64,000 bases of DNA, taken from contig JACJYI010000002.1 of assembly GCA_020636225.1 (NCBI GenBank), positions 372,001 to 436,000 of the forward strand. Direction: 5' to 3'. Shown piece by piece: positions 45,295-53,804 of this stretch (positions within the stretch are counted from its first letter, which is position 1; the number at the start of each line of letters is the position of its first letter). A program made the translations under genes and the position numbers. Under the pieces are notes generated by a model. That model was not told where the DNA came from, did not search any database, and was given only the letters and a program-made list of their open reading frames with translations. The stretch is from Lewinellaceae bacterium. GTDB lineage: Bacteria > Bacteroidota > Bacteroidia > Chitinophagales > Saprospiraceae.

Positions 45295-46157
45295 GCCGGG
45301 CTGTTCTGGAAGGTCAGCATCCGATAGTTCAACCAACCTTGCTGGAGGCCGCATTGCACGGCATGTCCGCCACGCAAAGCATGCAGGTACGGATGCAAGG
45401 TGGTCAGTGGCCGAAACCGGCGATTGAATCGGGCGATCCACCGATCCCTGGGCCTGTCTTTTTCGACCCATGGAGTCAGGTCATCATTTCCGGTCAGGAT
45501 CAGGCCATGCCCGGAAGCAATGGCCTCCGTTTCATTCGTGGTCAGGATATGCCCGGCTTTCCAATAGGCCTGATAGTCCGACAGGAGCTCCTGGACCGGT
45601 GAAGAATGATCGGAGAAAGGCTTCGTGGGGAAGGTGTCCAGGATGGCCAGTTGCCCTCCGGTTGTCAACACCCGGGCAGCTTCCCTGAAGAATGACTCGG
45701 GATGGGGGCTGTGCACAAACGATTCCAATGCGTAGGCAAGGTCGTACTGGCCGGTCCATGTCTCCGGTAAATGGTGAAAATCACCGGCCAGGATATGCCA
45801 TTCTCCGCGAATGGATCGGGACAAGGCATTACCTGTTTCAGCTTGTCGCTGGCTCAGGGTTATACCGGTCAGTTCGAGTGGACCCGCAGCATGCCCGGCC
45901 AGGTAAGCCATCGACGCCCCGACACCACAGCCCAGGTCCAGGATACGGGCAGGCTTGTTGCGGATCTGATCTGCCAGCTGGCAGATCAGTCCGTTGGTAT
46001 AATGGGAGGCTTCCTGGCTGGTGGACACCCCAGGGCCCCAAAGTGATGCATGGATATTTCTGGTTCCACCGGTTTTGCCAAACATATTGAACAGCCAGGT
46101 GTTCCTATCATAATATTGTGAGACCTTTCGGGTGTGCGTAGTCGGTTGCATATTCAT
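45291..46157 (-). CDS. Class I SAM methyltransferase
   Basis: A 288-residue methyltransferase, first gene of the leftward operon. Motif I ILDLGCGVGASMAYLA, then GITLSQRQAETGN and a post-motif region YDLAYALESFVHSPHP, of the sterol/tocopherol-like methyltransferase kind. The start is ATG 46157 or 46151; both leave about 41-47 bp to the divergent ribA gene, whose promoter must lie in this gap or inside this gene. Substrate unknown. Confidence 0.9.
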   Translation of the reverse strand: MNMQPTTHTRKVSQYYDRNTWLFNMFGKTGGTRNIHASLWGPGVSTSQEASHYTNGLICQLADQIRNKPARILDLGCGVGASMAYLAGHAAGPLELTGITLSQRQAETGNALSRSIRGEWHILAGDFHHLPETWTGQYDLAYALESFVHSPHPESFFREAARVLTTGGQLAILDTFPTKPFSDHSSPVQELLSDYQAYWKAGHILTTNETEAIASGHGLILTGNDDLTPWVEKDRPRDRWIARFNRRFRPLTTLHPYLHALRGGHAVQCGLQQGWLNYRMLTFQNSPA

Positions 46158-46198
46158 CTGTAGTGTCTCTAATGTAGTTTTTTTAGCACATTTGTTCA

Positions 46199-46786
46199 AT
46201 GGAAAGACAGGCGGAAGTGATGATCCCGACAAAATGGGGCAATTTCACCATGATTGCCTATGCAGATGATGTGTCAGACAAGATGCCTCACCTGGCAATG
46301 GTACATGAAAATTTCACGACCGGGAAACCGGTGTACCTGCGAATCCATTCCGAGTGTCTTACCGGTGATATCTGGGGTTCCAGGCGATGTGATTGTGGCG
46401 AACAATTGGACAAGTCCATGGAGATCGCCGCCCGTGAAGGAGGAGTGGTCATCTACTTACGACAGGAGGGCAGAGGCATCGGGATCATCAACAAGATCAA
46501 AGCCTACCAGCTTCAGGATACGGGCCTGAACACCATCGATGCGAATATTCACCTGGGATTTGAAGCAGATGAACGGTCATACGGGATTGCCGTAGCCATC
46601 CTGGAGGACCTGGACATCCATCAGATCCGGCTGATGACCAATAATCCCGACAAGATCGATGCCCTGACCGAACAAGGGATAGAGGTGCTCGAACGCGTCC
46701 CCCTCATCATTCAGCCACAGGAAGGGAATGCCAGCTATTTGCGCACCAAACAGGACCAAATGGGGCACTTGCTGGACCTCAAATAG
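46199..46786 (+). CDS. ribA: GTP cyclohydrolase II, stand-alone
   Basis: Hydrolyses GTP to a diaminopyrimidine ribosyl phosphate plus formate and pyrophosphate, first committed step of riboflavin synthesis. 195 residues with no RibB domain. Zinc cysteines are in SECLTGDIWGSRRCDCGEQL, the catalytic block YLRQEGRGIGIINKIKAY keeps the tyrosine, and LGFEADERSYG and MTNNPDKI follow. It heads a rightward operon with a dehydrogenase, a PTPS homologue and a glycosyltransferase rather than other riboflavin genes, so it may serve a dedicated pathway. ribF and ribD are elsewhere in the window. Confidence 0.94.
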   Translation: MERQAEVMIPTKWGNFTMIAYADDVSDKMPHLAMVHENFTTGKPVYLRIHSECLTGDIWGSRRCDCGEQLDKSMEIAAREGGVVIYLRQEGRGIGIINKIKAYQLQDTGLNTIDANIHLGFEADERSYGIAVAILEDLDIHQIRLMTNNPDKIDALTEQGIEVLERVPLIIQPQEGNASYLRTKQDQMGHLLDLK

Positions 46787-46792
46787 TTGGTG

Positions 46793-47764
46793 ATGCAAGC
46801 GCAGACTTTGTGGCATATCGATTCCAACCAGTCGCTCATCCGTTCGTCTGAACTGCGCACATGTGCCCGGAATGAATGTCTGATCCGAGCGCACTATTCC
46901 ATGATCAGCCTTGGAACGGAACGACTGGTTTCTCGCGGTGGAATACCAGTGCAGGCCTATCAGACCATGAAAGTGCCTTACATGGAAGGCGAATTTTCAT
47001 TCCCACTGACCTATGGCTATTCCCTGACCGGCGAGGTCATCGATGGCCCTCGTGAATGGATCGGAGAGAGGGTTCATTGCATGCACCCGCATCAGGACTT
47101 GTGCATCGTTCACACTACCGACCTTTATGTCATTCCGGAACAGGTTCCATTGGATCGGGCCGTTCTGGCCAGTAACCTGGAAACAGCGATCAATGCAGTC
47201 TGGGATGGACAGCCCATGGTTGGGCAACGCATTCTGATCATCGGTTATGGCCTGATCGGTGCCCTGTTGGCCTATCTGTTGAACGACATCAAGGGCATCC
47301 AACTGGACGTCATGGAAGTCAATTCTGACCGACTTGACCTGGCCCGACAGCATGGACTGTCCGGGTTTGACCGGTTGAACAGTTCCCAGAAGCCGTATGA
47401 TCAAGTATACCATACCAGCGCTACAGAGGCAGGATTACAGACCGCTATTGATTGGCTCATGCCTCAGGGCAAGGTCATAGAATTGAGCTGGTTTGGTCAG
47501 TCAACGATCAGATTGAACCTGGGATCCAGTTTTCATTTCGACCGAAAACGGATCATCAGTTCACAGGTGTCCACCATATCACCTTCGGCTCATCCACAGT
47601 GGGATCATTTGAGAAGGAAACATCTGGTATTCCGCTTGTTGGAAGATCCAAAACTGCATGATTTTCTGGGTACCTGCATTCCGTTTGCAGAGGCTCCTGA
47701 ATTTTTTCAACAGCTTCGGAACCAGTCCCAAGCGGCATTGAATGCCTATATTCAGTACGTCTAA
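46793..47764 (+). CDS. BchC-like MDR dehydrogenase without zinc ligands
   Basis: Medium-chain dehydrogenase/reductase of 323 residues. SMISLGTERLVSRGG near residue 35 resembles the GTERL block of bacteriochlorophyllide dehydrogenase BchC; the usual catalytic Cys and GHE zinc motif are absent. The nucleotide fold shows ILIIGYGLIGALLAYLL. Related proteins are often labelled zinc-binding alcohol dehydrogenase despite this. The ATG at 46793 is 6 bp after the ribA stop, preferred over in-frame TTG/GTG just before. It would oxidise or reduce an intermediate of the cluster (inference). Confidence 0.86.
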   Translation: MQAQTLWHIDSNQSLIRSSELRTCARNECLIRAHYSMISLGTERLVSRGGIPVQAYQTMKVPYMEGEFSFPLTYGYSLTGEVIDGPREWIGERVHCMHPHQDLCIVHTTDLYVIPEQVPLDRAVLASNLETAINAVWDGQPMVGQRILIIGYGLIGALLAYLLNDIKGIQLDVMEVNSDRLDLARQHGLSGFDRLNSSQKPYDQVYHTSATEAGLQTAIDWLMPQGKVIELSWFGQSTIRLNLGSSFHFDRKRIISSQVSTISPSAHPQWDHLRRKHLVFRLLEDPKLHDFLGTCIPFAEAPEFFQQLRNQSQAALNAYIQYV

Positions 47765-47775
47765 CCTTAGCACTG

Positions 47776-48165
47776 ATGTTTGAATTGACTGTTACCGATC
47801 ACATCATGATCGCACATTCCCTCCGGGATCCATTCTTCGGACCAGCCCAGAACCTGCATGGTGCCACATTTGTCGTCCATGCTACCTTTTCATCGGAGAC
47901 GTTGAATCCCCAGCAGGTGGTCCTGGATATCGGAGCGGGTATTGATATGTTGAAGGAGGTCCTCTCACCACTGAACTACCAGAACCTGGATGATCTGCCT
48001 CCCTTCAAGGGAAAATTGACCACCACCGAATTCTTGGCAGCATATATCCATCAGGAACTGGCCCAACGCATCCGCCCTGTTTTCCTGGGAAACCTGAAAA
48101 TCACCCTGGAAGAATCACCGGTGGCCCGGGCCAGTTATACAGCTCCGGTCAGCGCTATCCGATGA
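47776..48165 (+). CDS. PTPS/QueD-family protein with altered active site
   Basis: A 129-residue homologue of pyruvoyltetrahydropterin synthase. It keeps zinc-type histidines H14 (MIAHSL) and H28 (NLHGATF) and the acidic residues E85 (TTTEF) and E112/E113 near the pterin pocket. It differs from the canonical copy at 24007: no cysteine anywhere, Ala30 for the third zinc histidine (HGHNY becomes HGATF), and Tyr68 where the catalytic DHxxLN histidine stands (LNYQNLD). It therefore probably binds a pterin- or pyrimidine-like substrate but runs another reaction. Its stop overlaps the glycosyltransferase ATG. Confidence 0.85.
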   Translation: MFELTVTDHIMIAHSLRDPFFGPAQNLHGATFVVHATFSSETLNPQQVVLDIGAGIDMLKEVLSPLNYQNLDDLPPFKGKLTTTEFLAAYIHQELAQRIRPVFLGNLKITLEESPVARASYTAPVSAIR

Positions 48166-49127
48166 CGTTTCAATTTGTCATTCCCGATCCGACATCGTTT
48201 TCCTCCGGAGGTAACCTTTATAATCAGGCCCTCATGGAGAACCTGGTCAAACGAGGTCATCGTGTTATTGAACAGTACCAGTGTGGCGCATGTCTCCCCG
48301 AGGCGGACCGGGTGTTCTGGGATACGCTCCATCTGGCACTCCTGACAACGACCAACAGCCACATCCCTGATCCGCCAGGTGTCCTGATGGCACATGCTGA
48401 TACGACAGCTCTGCGGACGGCCATTCCCCGATTGAAAGCGATTGGGTTGACCTTTCTGGCCACCGGTCAGTTCATGGTCGACCTGCTTCTGGGAGAGGGG
48501 ATTCCTTCAGATCGGATCTTTCTGTTGGAGCCACCGGTCATCCTTCCCCTGCCAGTCAGAAGAGACAGGGTACTCCAAGCCAGGGAGCGATTGTCACTGG
48601 CCATGGCTTCCAGCCTCACCGAGGATAAAGGGCTTCTGGAGTTCTTCCAACTCGGAGCCAATCTGGGACGACCGTTTTCCGATCATCTTCGGATCGATGT
48701 CTTTGGCGATGACCGGATCGATGAAGGCTACGCCAGGGCCATCAAGGCCATCTGGAAATCTACTGCCTGGAAGGACATCGTTTCCTTCCGGGGTCTCCTT
48801 CCCCGATTGCAGTTCCTGGATCGGCTACCCGGATACGATGCGTTCCTGTCCGTGTCACCATCTGAATCGTATGGGATGGCCATTGCTGAAGCTCTCTCGG
48901 TAGGAATACCGGTGCTGGCTCGTTCAGGCGGGAATGTCCGCAACCTTGTCCGGGACCAGGAGAATGGATTGCTCTTTCATGACCATCATGAACTGATCAA
49001 CTGGTTGATGCAACAACCCGGGCAAAGACACCTTCCGGATCCCTCCAACATCAGTTCCAACGATCAACCTTCCCCAGGTCAGGTTACCTGGGATGCCTTC
49101 GAACGGTGGTTGGTCAGGAGATCCTGA
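48162..49127 (+). CDS. Family 4 glycosyltransferase
   Basis: A GT-B fold glycosyltransferase of 321 residues, last gene of the ribA operon. N-terminal SSGGNLYNQALMENLVKRGH (acceptor side), then the donor domain with SLTEDKGLLEFF, and the retaining-enzyme motif SPSESYGMAIAEALSVGIPVLA containing the ExxxxxxxE pair. Translationally coupled to the PTPS-like gene (ATGA, 48162-48165). It likely glycosylates the cluster's product; sugar and acceptor are unknown. Convergent with the next gene, 4 bp apart. Confidence 0.9.
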   Translation: MTFQFVIPDPTSFSSGGNLYNQALMENLVKRGHRVIEQYQCGACLPEADRVFWDTLHLALLTTTNSHIPDPPGVLMAHADTTALRTAIPRLKAIGLTFLATGQFMVDLLLGEGIPSDRIFLLEPPVILPLPVRRDRVLQARERLSLAMASSLTEDKGLLEFFQLGANLGRPFSDHLRIDVFGDDRIDEGYARAIKAIWKSTAWKDIVSFRGLLPRLQFLDRLPGYDAFLSVSPSESYGMAIAEALSVGIPVLARSGGNVRNLVRDQENGLLFHDHHELINWLMQQPGQRHLPDPSNISSNDQPSPGQVTWDAFERWLVRRS

Positions 49128-49131
49128 TCCC

Positions 49132-50907
49132 TCAAATGCCCTCAGGGAATACCTGTATCCTGGCGGGTGCCTGGCGCGATGTATCCTGCACCACTATCAG
49201 GGACCGGATCAATGAAAAGATGCCCTGATGTTGCCATTGCACGGAGTCTGGTACAACCGGGATCAAGCCGCTCTGGAACTGATTGGATGCCAGGAAATCA
49301 TCGATGTTCCTGCTTTTGGCCAGTACATGCAGTGGGACGGCATAATCATTGATCTGATCCCAGATCTGATGCTCCATGGCCGGGGGTTGGTGATCACCGA
49401 CCAGGATGAAGAGATCCCGTTCAGTCGCATGTCGACGGATGAACTGGGACAGGAAAGTCCATTCATACTCCATGGTGGCCAGGTATCGATCCATGATGTC
49501 CGCATCGAGGCTTCTATCCGTGCCATATGGGCTTGCCCGAATGGTGTCAAGATCGGTATGCACGCCGGCAACCGGTGGTGGTGGGAACCAGGGGGCATGA
49601 CTGTCCAATGTGATAAAGAACACCATATGTGGCGATGAATCCCCCTTGATGCTGGACGACCATACATGCTCCAGGGCATACTGGTCCGGAATGCCACCGA
49701 TGGAATTATACCGGTATCCCTGGTAGGGGATATCGGGAAACAGGACCCAGTCATCAAATTCATGGAATGTGGCCACAGATTCATATGGGATCAGGGCATC
49801 GGTTTGCTCATTGGTTTGCATGGTGTTGATCCGATGCGTGGTGTACCCCAGATCGTTGAGGTATCGGATCAAATGAGGGTATCGAAATGTCAGATGATAC
49901 AAACGGTTATAGTCCACCTGGTTCCTGATCTTCACGCCCAACAAGGCCGACGTGAACGACAACCAGGATCGCCCACCTTTGATCGGTGCCAGTGAATACG
50001 TACTCCGGCTGTTCCAGCCATCTGCACGCAATGAATCCTCAAGTTGCTTCAATGTCGCTTGAAAAGGTTCCTGTACATAAGAGGACAGGTGGGCCACGGC
50101 ACCATAGGATTCAATGAAAATCAGGTAAATGTTCGGTAGGTCCTGGACCTGGTCCTTCCGCCAGGTCTGATAGATCGCACTTCGCTCCTCCAGCCGGTCA
50201 AGCGGATCCTCAGTCGACACATGGAAGGCGTCCTGGATTCTTGGATAAACCCACTGGCTGTTCAATCGAAGATCGTGCGGATCGGCTTTGGCGTAGCGAT
50301 AGGCACTGATGGCGATGAATGCCGGGATCAATGCCAGGATGATCCTTCCCGCCGTGAAGTGAAGAAGGACGGTTCCCGTTTGTACGCCGCGCCTGGCCAT
50401 GACATTGGCCAGCCAGAGGAGAATCACCAGGAAGACGATCAGGCCTGACCAGACGAGCACATTGGGAATTCCGTTGCCAGCCAGGTAGACAGGCAATACC
50501 TCCCGCATGAGGATGAACTCATTGGTGAAGGAGGGTGTCTCCCCATAGATCCAATGCATGACGGCATAGTAGATCTGGAAGAGGAGGATGACAACATATA
50601 TCGGTGCCAGGAGAGCAATTGTCCATCGGTTTCCTGGAAATCGCCAGCGGATCGACATGACCAGGAGAACGGCAATTGTCCATTCAGCCTGCAAGCGAAA
50701 CGGATTGTAGTTGTGATTCAGGAAGAAAACACTCAACCGGCCTTCAGTGGCCACATTGGCAATCCCACCCCAGGGAGTCCATCCCGACATGGGGAGATAG
50801 GCCAGGGTGATGGGCAGGAAAAGGATGACATTGCTGAGCAGGATGAAGATCATCCAGCGAAGGATAGCAGTGGAATGCCCTGGTTTCATCGCTTGAAGAT
50901 AGCTCAT
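49132..50907 (-). CDS. LTA synthase-like sulfatase/phosphoglycerol transferase
   Basis: Membrane protein of 591 residues: five hydrophobic helices in the first 210 residues and an extracytoplasmic alkaline-phosphatase-fold domain. IYLIFIESYGA supplies the first metal glutamate, IKGGRSWLSF the probable nucleophile loop, and LVGDHQPP the late Asp-His pair. Lipoteichoic acid synthases and phosphoethanolamine or phosphoglycerol transferases share this layout; Gram-negative members modify glycans or lipids. Placement beside the pterin-like cluster may be functional. Start ATG 50907 (or 50889), 51 bp from the divergent membrane protein. Confidence 0.85.
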   Translation of the reverse strand: MSYLQAMKPGHSTAILRWMIFILLSNVILFLPITLAYLPMSGWTPWGGIANVATEGRLSVFFLNHNYNPFRLQAEWTIAVLLVMSIRWRFPGNRWTIALLAPIYVVILLFQIYYAVMHWIYGETPSFTNEFILMREVLPVYLAGNGIPNVLVWSGLIVFLVILLWLANVMARRGVQTGTVLLHFTAGRIILALIPAFIAISAYRYAKADPHDLRLNSQWVYPRIQDAFHVSTEDPLDRLEERSAIYQTWRKDQVQDLPNIYLIFIESYGAVAHLSSYVQEPFQATLKQLEDSLRADGWNSRSTYSLAPIKGGRSWLSFTSALLGVKIRNQVDYNRLYHLTFRYPHLIRYLNDLGYTTHRINTMQTNEQTDALIPYESVATFHEFDDWVLFPDIPYQGYRYNSIGGIPDQYALEHVWSSSIKGDSSPHMVFFITLDSHAPWFPPPPVAGVHTDLDTIRASPYGTDRSLDADIMDRYLATMEYEWTFLSQFIRRHATERDLFILVGDHQPPAMEHQIWDQINDYAVPLHVLAKSRNIDDFLASNQFQSGLIPVVPDSVQWQHQGIFSLIRSLIVVQDTSRQAPARIQVFPEGI

Positions 50908-50958
50908 TCGGGCAGTTACCCGGATAGCAGTTTGTACCGTACCTTCGAGACACGCCGT

Positions 50959-51804
50959 ATGACTGAAACGATACCGACACGTCTGGCCCGGTTCAAACAA
51001 CCGTCCACCTGGTTGTGGATTGGTTCAGCTGCCCTGTTTCTGGGGAAAGTGATTCAATCAGGGGTCGCCGGGACTGCCGTAGTTGAATTCCTGGGATATG
51101 AATCCTGGATGTCCGGTATTGTCGGCAGGTGGATGTCCTGGGAAGCGTATGCCATCCAGGTATACCCGAAGTTTTCGGAGTGTGCTGCCGGATTTTGGAC
51201 GATCGGCTATCTGGTGGCCCTGGCAGGAATGTTCTTGCCTCGCACATGGCGCTGGACGATTTGGATGGGGGCCATTCTTTTGCTGCTGGAAGCGGTAATG
51301 GCCATGGCAGGGCAGTTTTACTGGGCAGCCTCCTTTTTGGAGAAAACTTTGATGTTCATGGCTCCAATTCTTTATCTGTCATCAAGATATCACTTGCATG
51401 GTCAATGGATACGTTGGGTATTCGTCGGTCGCTGGGCGGTAGGTGTTGTTTTTGTGATCCACGGATTATATGCCTTGAACATCTTCCCTCTGCCGGGATA
51501 CTGGATCGAGATGGTCAGTATGGCTACCGGGATTTCCGGAGAGGGGGCTGGAATATTCCTTCACGGCATCGGATTATTGGACATCTTTTCTGCCGTGTGG
51601 GTGGTACTTCGACCCAATGAGGGCCGGTTGGTATGGTATTACCTGATCGGTTGGGGGCTCCTGACGGCGTTGGGACGGGTCCTGGGTTTTCTGACGGAAG
51701 GTTATTTCCTGGATACCCTGGTCAATTGGGGGTATGAAACCATGATCCGCCTTCCCCATGGATTGATTCCATTGGCTCTGTACCTGGAGATATCCAAGGA
51801 CTAA
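50959..51804 (+). CDS. Polytopic membrane protein, function unknown
   Basis: A 281-residue protein with seven or eight hydrophobic helices. I do not recognise the family with certainty; VGVVFVIHGLYAL and EGAGIFLHGIGLLDI faintly recall DoxX-like small membrane proteins. The ATG at 50959 begins MTETIPTRL; an open extension to 50554 is antisense to the divergent gene and is rejected. Divergent from the LTA-synthase-like gene and overlapping convergent pfkA by 4 bp. Confidence 0.75.
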   Translation: MTETIPTRLARFKQPSTWLWIGSAALFLGKVIQSGVAGTAVVEFLGYESWMSGIVGRWMSWEAYAIQVYPKFSECAAGFWTIGYLVALAGMFLPRTWRWTIWMGAILLLLEAVMAMAGQFYWAASFLEKTLMFMAPILYLSSRYHLHGQWIRWVFVGRWAVGVVFVIHGLYALNIFPLPGYWIEMVSMATGISGEGAGIFLHGIGLLDIFSAVWVVLRPNEGRLVWYYLIGWGLLTALGRVLGFLTEGYFLDTLVNWGYETMIRLPHGLIPLALYLEISKD

Positions 51805-52784
51805 AGTCCCAGGATCTCAGCCATATGCAGGAGCTCAGGATTGAAATCCTTGCTTTTATGGATCGCATCCGAAAAGTCTGTAAAGGCGATCTGGTTGTTG
51901 ACCATGCCCACCATCACATTCCGTTGGCCATTCAACAGTCCCTCTACCGCAGCATGACCCAATCGACTGGCCAGGAGCCGATCCATGGCGGTTGGCGAGC
52001 CACCTCGCTGTAGATGGCCGATAATGGCCACCTTGGTCTCATAATAGTCAAACTCGTGCTTTACGGCATCAGCGATGGCCTGGGCTCCACCCAGGGGATG
52101 GCCTTCTGCGACGATCACCAGACTGAAGAGTTTTTTCCGCTTTGCCCCCACACGCAATTGTTGGATCACCTCCTGAATGGTCGTTTCCCGTTCGGGCAGG
52201 AGGACCGACCCCGCCCCACTGCCGATACCGGTATAGAGAGCGATATACCCGGAATGCCTACCCATCACCTCAATAAAAAAGAGGCGATTGTGACTGTCTG
52301 CAGTGTCACGGATCCGATCGACCGCCTCAACGGCCGTATTCACCGCCGTGTCAAATCCGATGGTATAATCAGTCCCATACAGGTCATTGTCAATCGTACC
52401 GGGGACCCCGACAAACGGAATATCATATTCCTTGGAAAAGATCTGAGCTCCGGTGAATGTCCCATTTCCCCCAATGGCGATGCAGGCGTCAATATCCTGG
52501 GCCACCAGGCTTTCATAGGCCATCCTCCGGCCCTCCGGAGTCCGGAAGGCCTCGCTTCGGGCCGTTTTCAGGATGGTGCCTCCCCGGTGGATGATATTGC
52601 CGACATTCTGTGTTTCCAATCGCTCGATCTGGCCATTGATCATGCCTTCAAATCCGCGAAAGATGCCATAGATGTGCAGGTCGTTGTACGTAGCAGTCCG
52701 GACAACTGCCCGGATCGCGGCGTTCATGCCCGGAGCATCACCCCCGGAACAGAAGACAGCAATTCGCTTGATGGAGGAATCCAT
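51801..52784 (-). CDS. pfkA: ATP-dependent 6-phosphofructokinase
   Basis: Phosphorylates fructose 6-phosphate in glycolysis; 327 residues, normal length. Seen: VFCSGGDAPGMNAAIR, catalytic PGTIDND (Asp132), MGRHSGYIAL and GHLQRGGSPTA. One position is odd: GGNGT at 105-109 where nearly all relatives have GGDGS/T, so the aspartate that helps hold Mg-ATP (D103 in E. coli) is Asn107. Five bp downstream of a sugar kinase gene, with which it forms an operon. Confidence 0.94.
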   Translation of the reverse strand: MDSSIKRIAVFCSGGDAPGMNAAIRAVVRTATYNDLHIYGIFRGFEGMINGQIERLETQNVGNIIHRGGTILKTARSEAFRTPEGRRMAYESLVAQDIDACIAIGGNGTFTGAQIFSKEYDIPFVGVPGTIDNDLYGTDYTIGFDTAVNTAVEAVDRIRDTADSHNRLFFIEVMGRHSGYIALYTGIGSGAGSVLLPERETTIQEVIQQLRVGAKRKKLFSLVIVAEGHPLGGAQAIADAVKHEFDYYETKVAIIGHLQRGGSPTAMDRLLASRLGHAAVEGLLNGQRNVMVGMVNNQIAFTDFSDAIHKSKDFNPELLHMAEILGL

Positions 52785-52789
52785 AGAGA

Positions 52790-53653
52790 TCAGGATTTTA
52801 CGGGTTGATTGGAATGGTCCGAGAGATGGTAACTGACCAGATTCTGGATGGGTTTTCGGATGACCTCCCCTTCCTGCAGGCCAAACTCCCGCAGAGCTTC
52901 ATGAAGAAGTTCACGAAAATGGAAGGCGATGGACCCGACAAAATGGATGGGATAATGGTGATGCCCGTCATATTTCATCACATGACGCCGGATAAACTCT
53001 CGAAAACTCTTCATGGCCAATTCCCGAATGAACGGCTGATCCAGATGACGGGTCATAAATTCAGCTAATGAAGCAAGATAGACATTTGGTTTCTGGCCGT
53101 AGATGTGATCCAGGATCACTGTCTTGTCCGATGCGACCTCATCACGAAAGAGACCTTCCACTTCTTTGGGCATTTCCCGATAGAAGTATGCACGCACCAG
53201 ATATTTCCCCAGATGACAGCCGCTGCCTTCATCACCCACCAGAAATCCCATACTTGGTACATTATCCAAAATTTGCTGACCATCATAGAGACAGGAATTG
53301 GAACCCGTTCCCAGGATGCAGGCTATCCCGATGTCAGTGCCACAAGTCGCTCTGGCAGCGGCCAGGAGGTCATGCTCGACGTGAATGGAAGCATGGGTGA
53401 ATATGCGTTGCAGTCCCTGGCTCATGATATCCACACGCTTGTCATCCGAACATCCTGCCCCGTAATAGTATACAGTATCGACCTGGGATAGATCGGCCTG
53501 GGGGGCCAATTCAGCCTGCAATACCGATTCGATGATGTCTGCAGGATGGAAAAAGGGATTCAGACCCCGGGTGCGAAACAGTTCCTCGTAACCATTCTGG
53601 TCAGCAAAGATCCAGTCGGCCTTGGTAGAGCCGCTATCGGTGACAACGATCAT
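52790..53653 (-). CDS. BadF/BcrA-type ATPase, N-acetylglucosamine kinase-like
   Basis: ASKHA-fold kinase of 287 residues. Phosphate loops are TDSGSTKADW at the start and ILGTGSNSCLYDG; VGDEGSGCHLGKYLVRAYFY follows. Bacteroidota homologues of this length are usually annotated N-acetylglucosamine kinase; it could feed GlcNAc-6-phosphate recovered from the cell wall. Five bp upstream of pfkA in the same operon, which fits sugar phosphorylation. Confidence 0.87.
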   Translation of the reverse strand: MIVVTDSGSTKADWIFADQNGYEELFRTRGLNPFFHPADIIESVLQAELAPQADLSQVDTVYYYGAGCSDDKRVDIMSQGLQRIFTHASIHVEHDLLAAARATCGTDIGIACILGTGSNSCLYDGQQILDNVPSMGFLVGDEGSGCHLGKYLVRAYFYREMPKEVEGLFRDEVASDKTVILDHIYGQKPNVYLASLAEFMTRHLDQPFIRELAMKSFREFIRRHVMKYDGHHHYPIHFVGSIAFHFRELLHEALREFGLQEGEVIRKPIQNLVSYHLSDHSNQPVKS

Positions 53654-53777
53654 ATCAGAAGAGATTCAAACGTCAAAAGTAGTGTACAATATACACTAAG
53701 GTTGGAAAACGAAAAAATCAGGTTCTGCAAAAGTTGGTGGATCCGGTACTGAAGACCAGTTGAATCCCATGATTGCC

Positions 53778-53785
53778 TACCTTTG
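53778..53785 (+). promoter_or_regulatory. -7 promoter element for hbd
   Basis: TACCTTTG, exact match, in the same TACCTTTGGCCCGAA context as the queD promoter; 19 bp from the chosen ATG. Confidence 0.5.
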
Positions 53786-53804
53786 GCCCGAAATCAAAAA
53801 ACAT

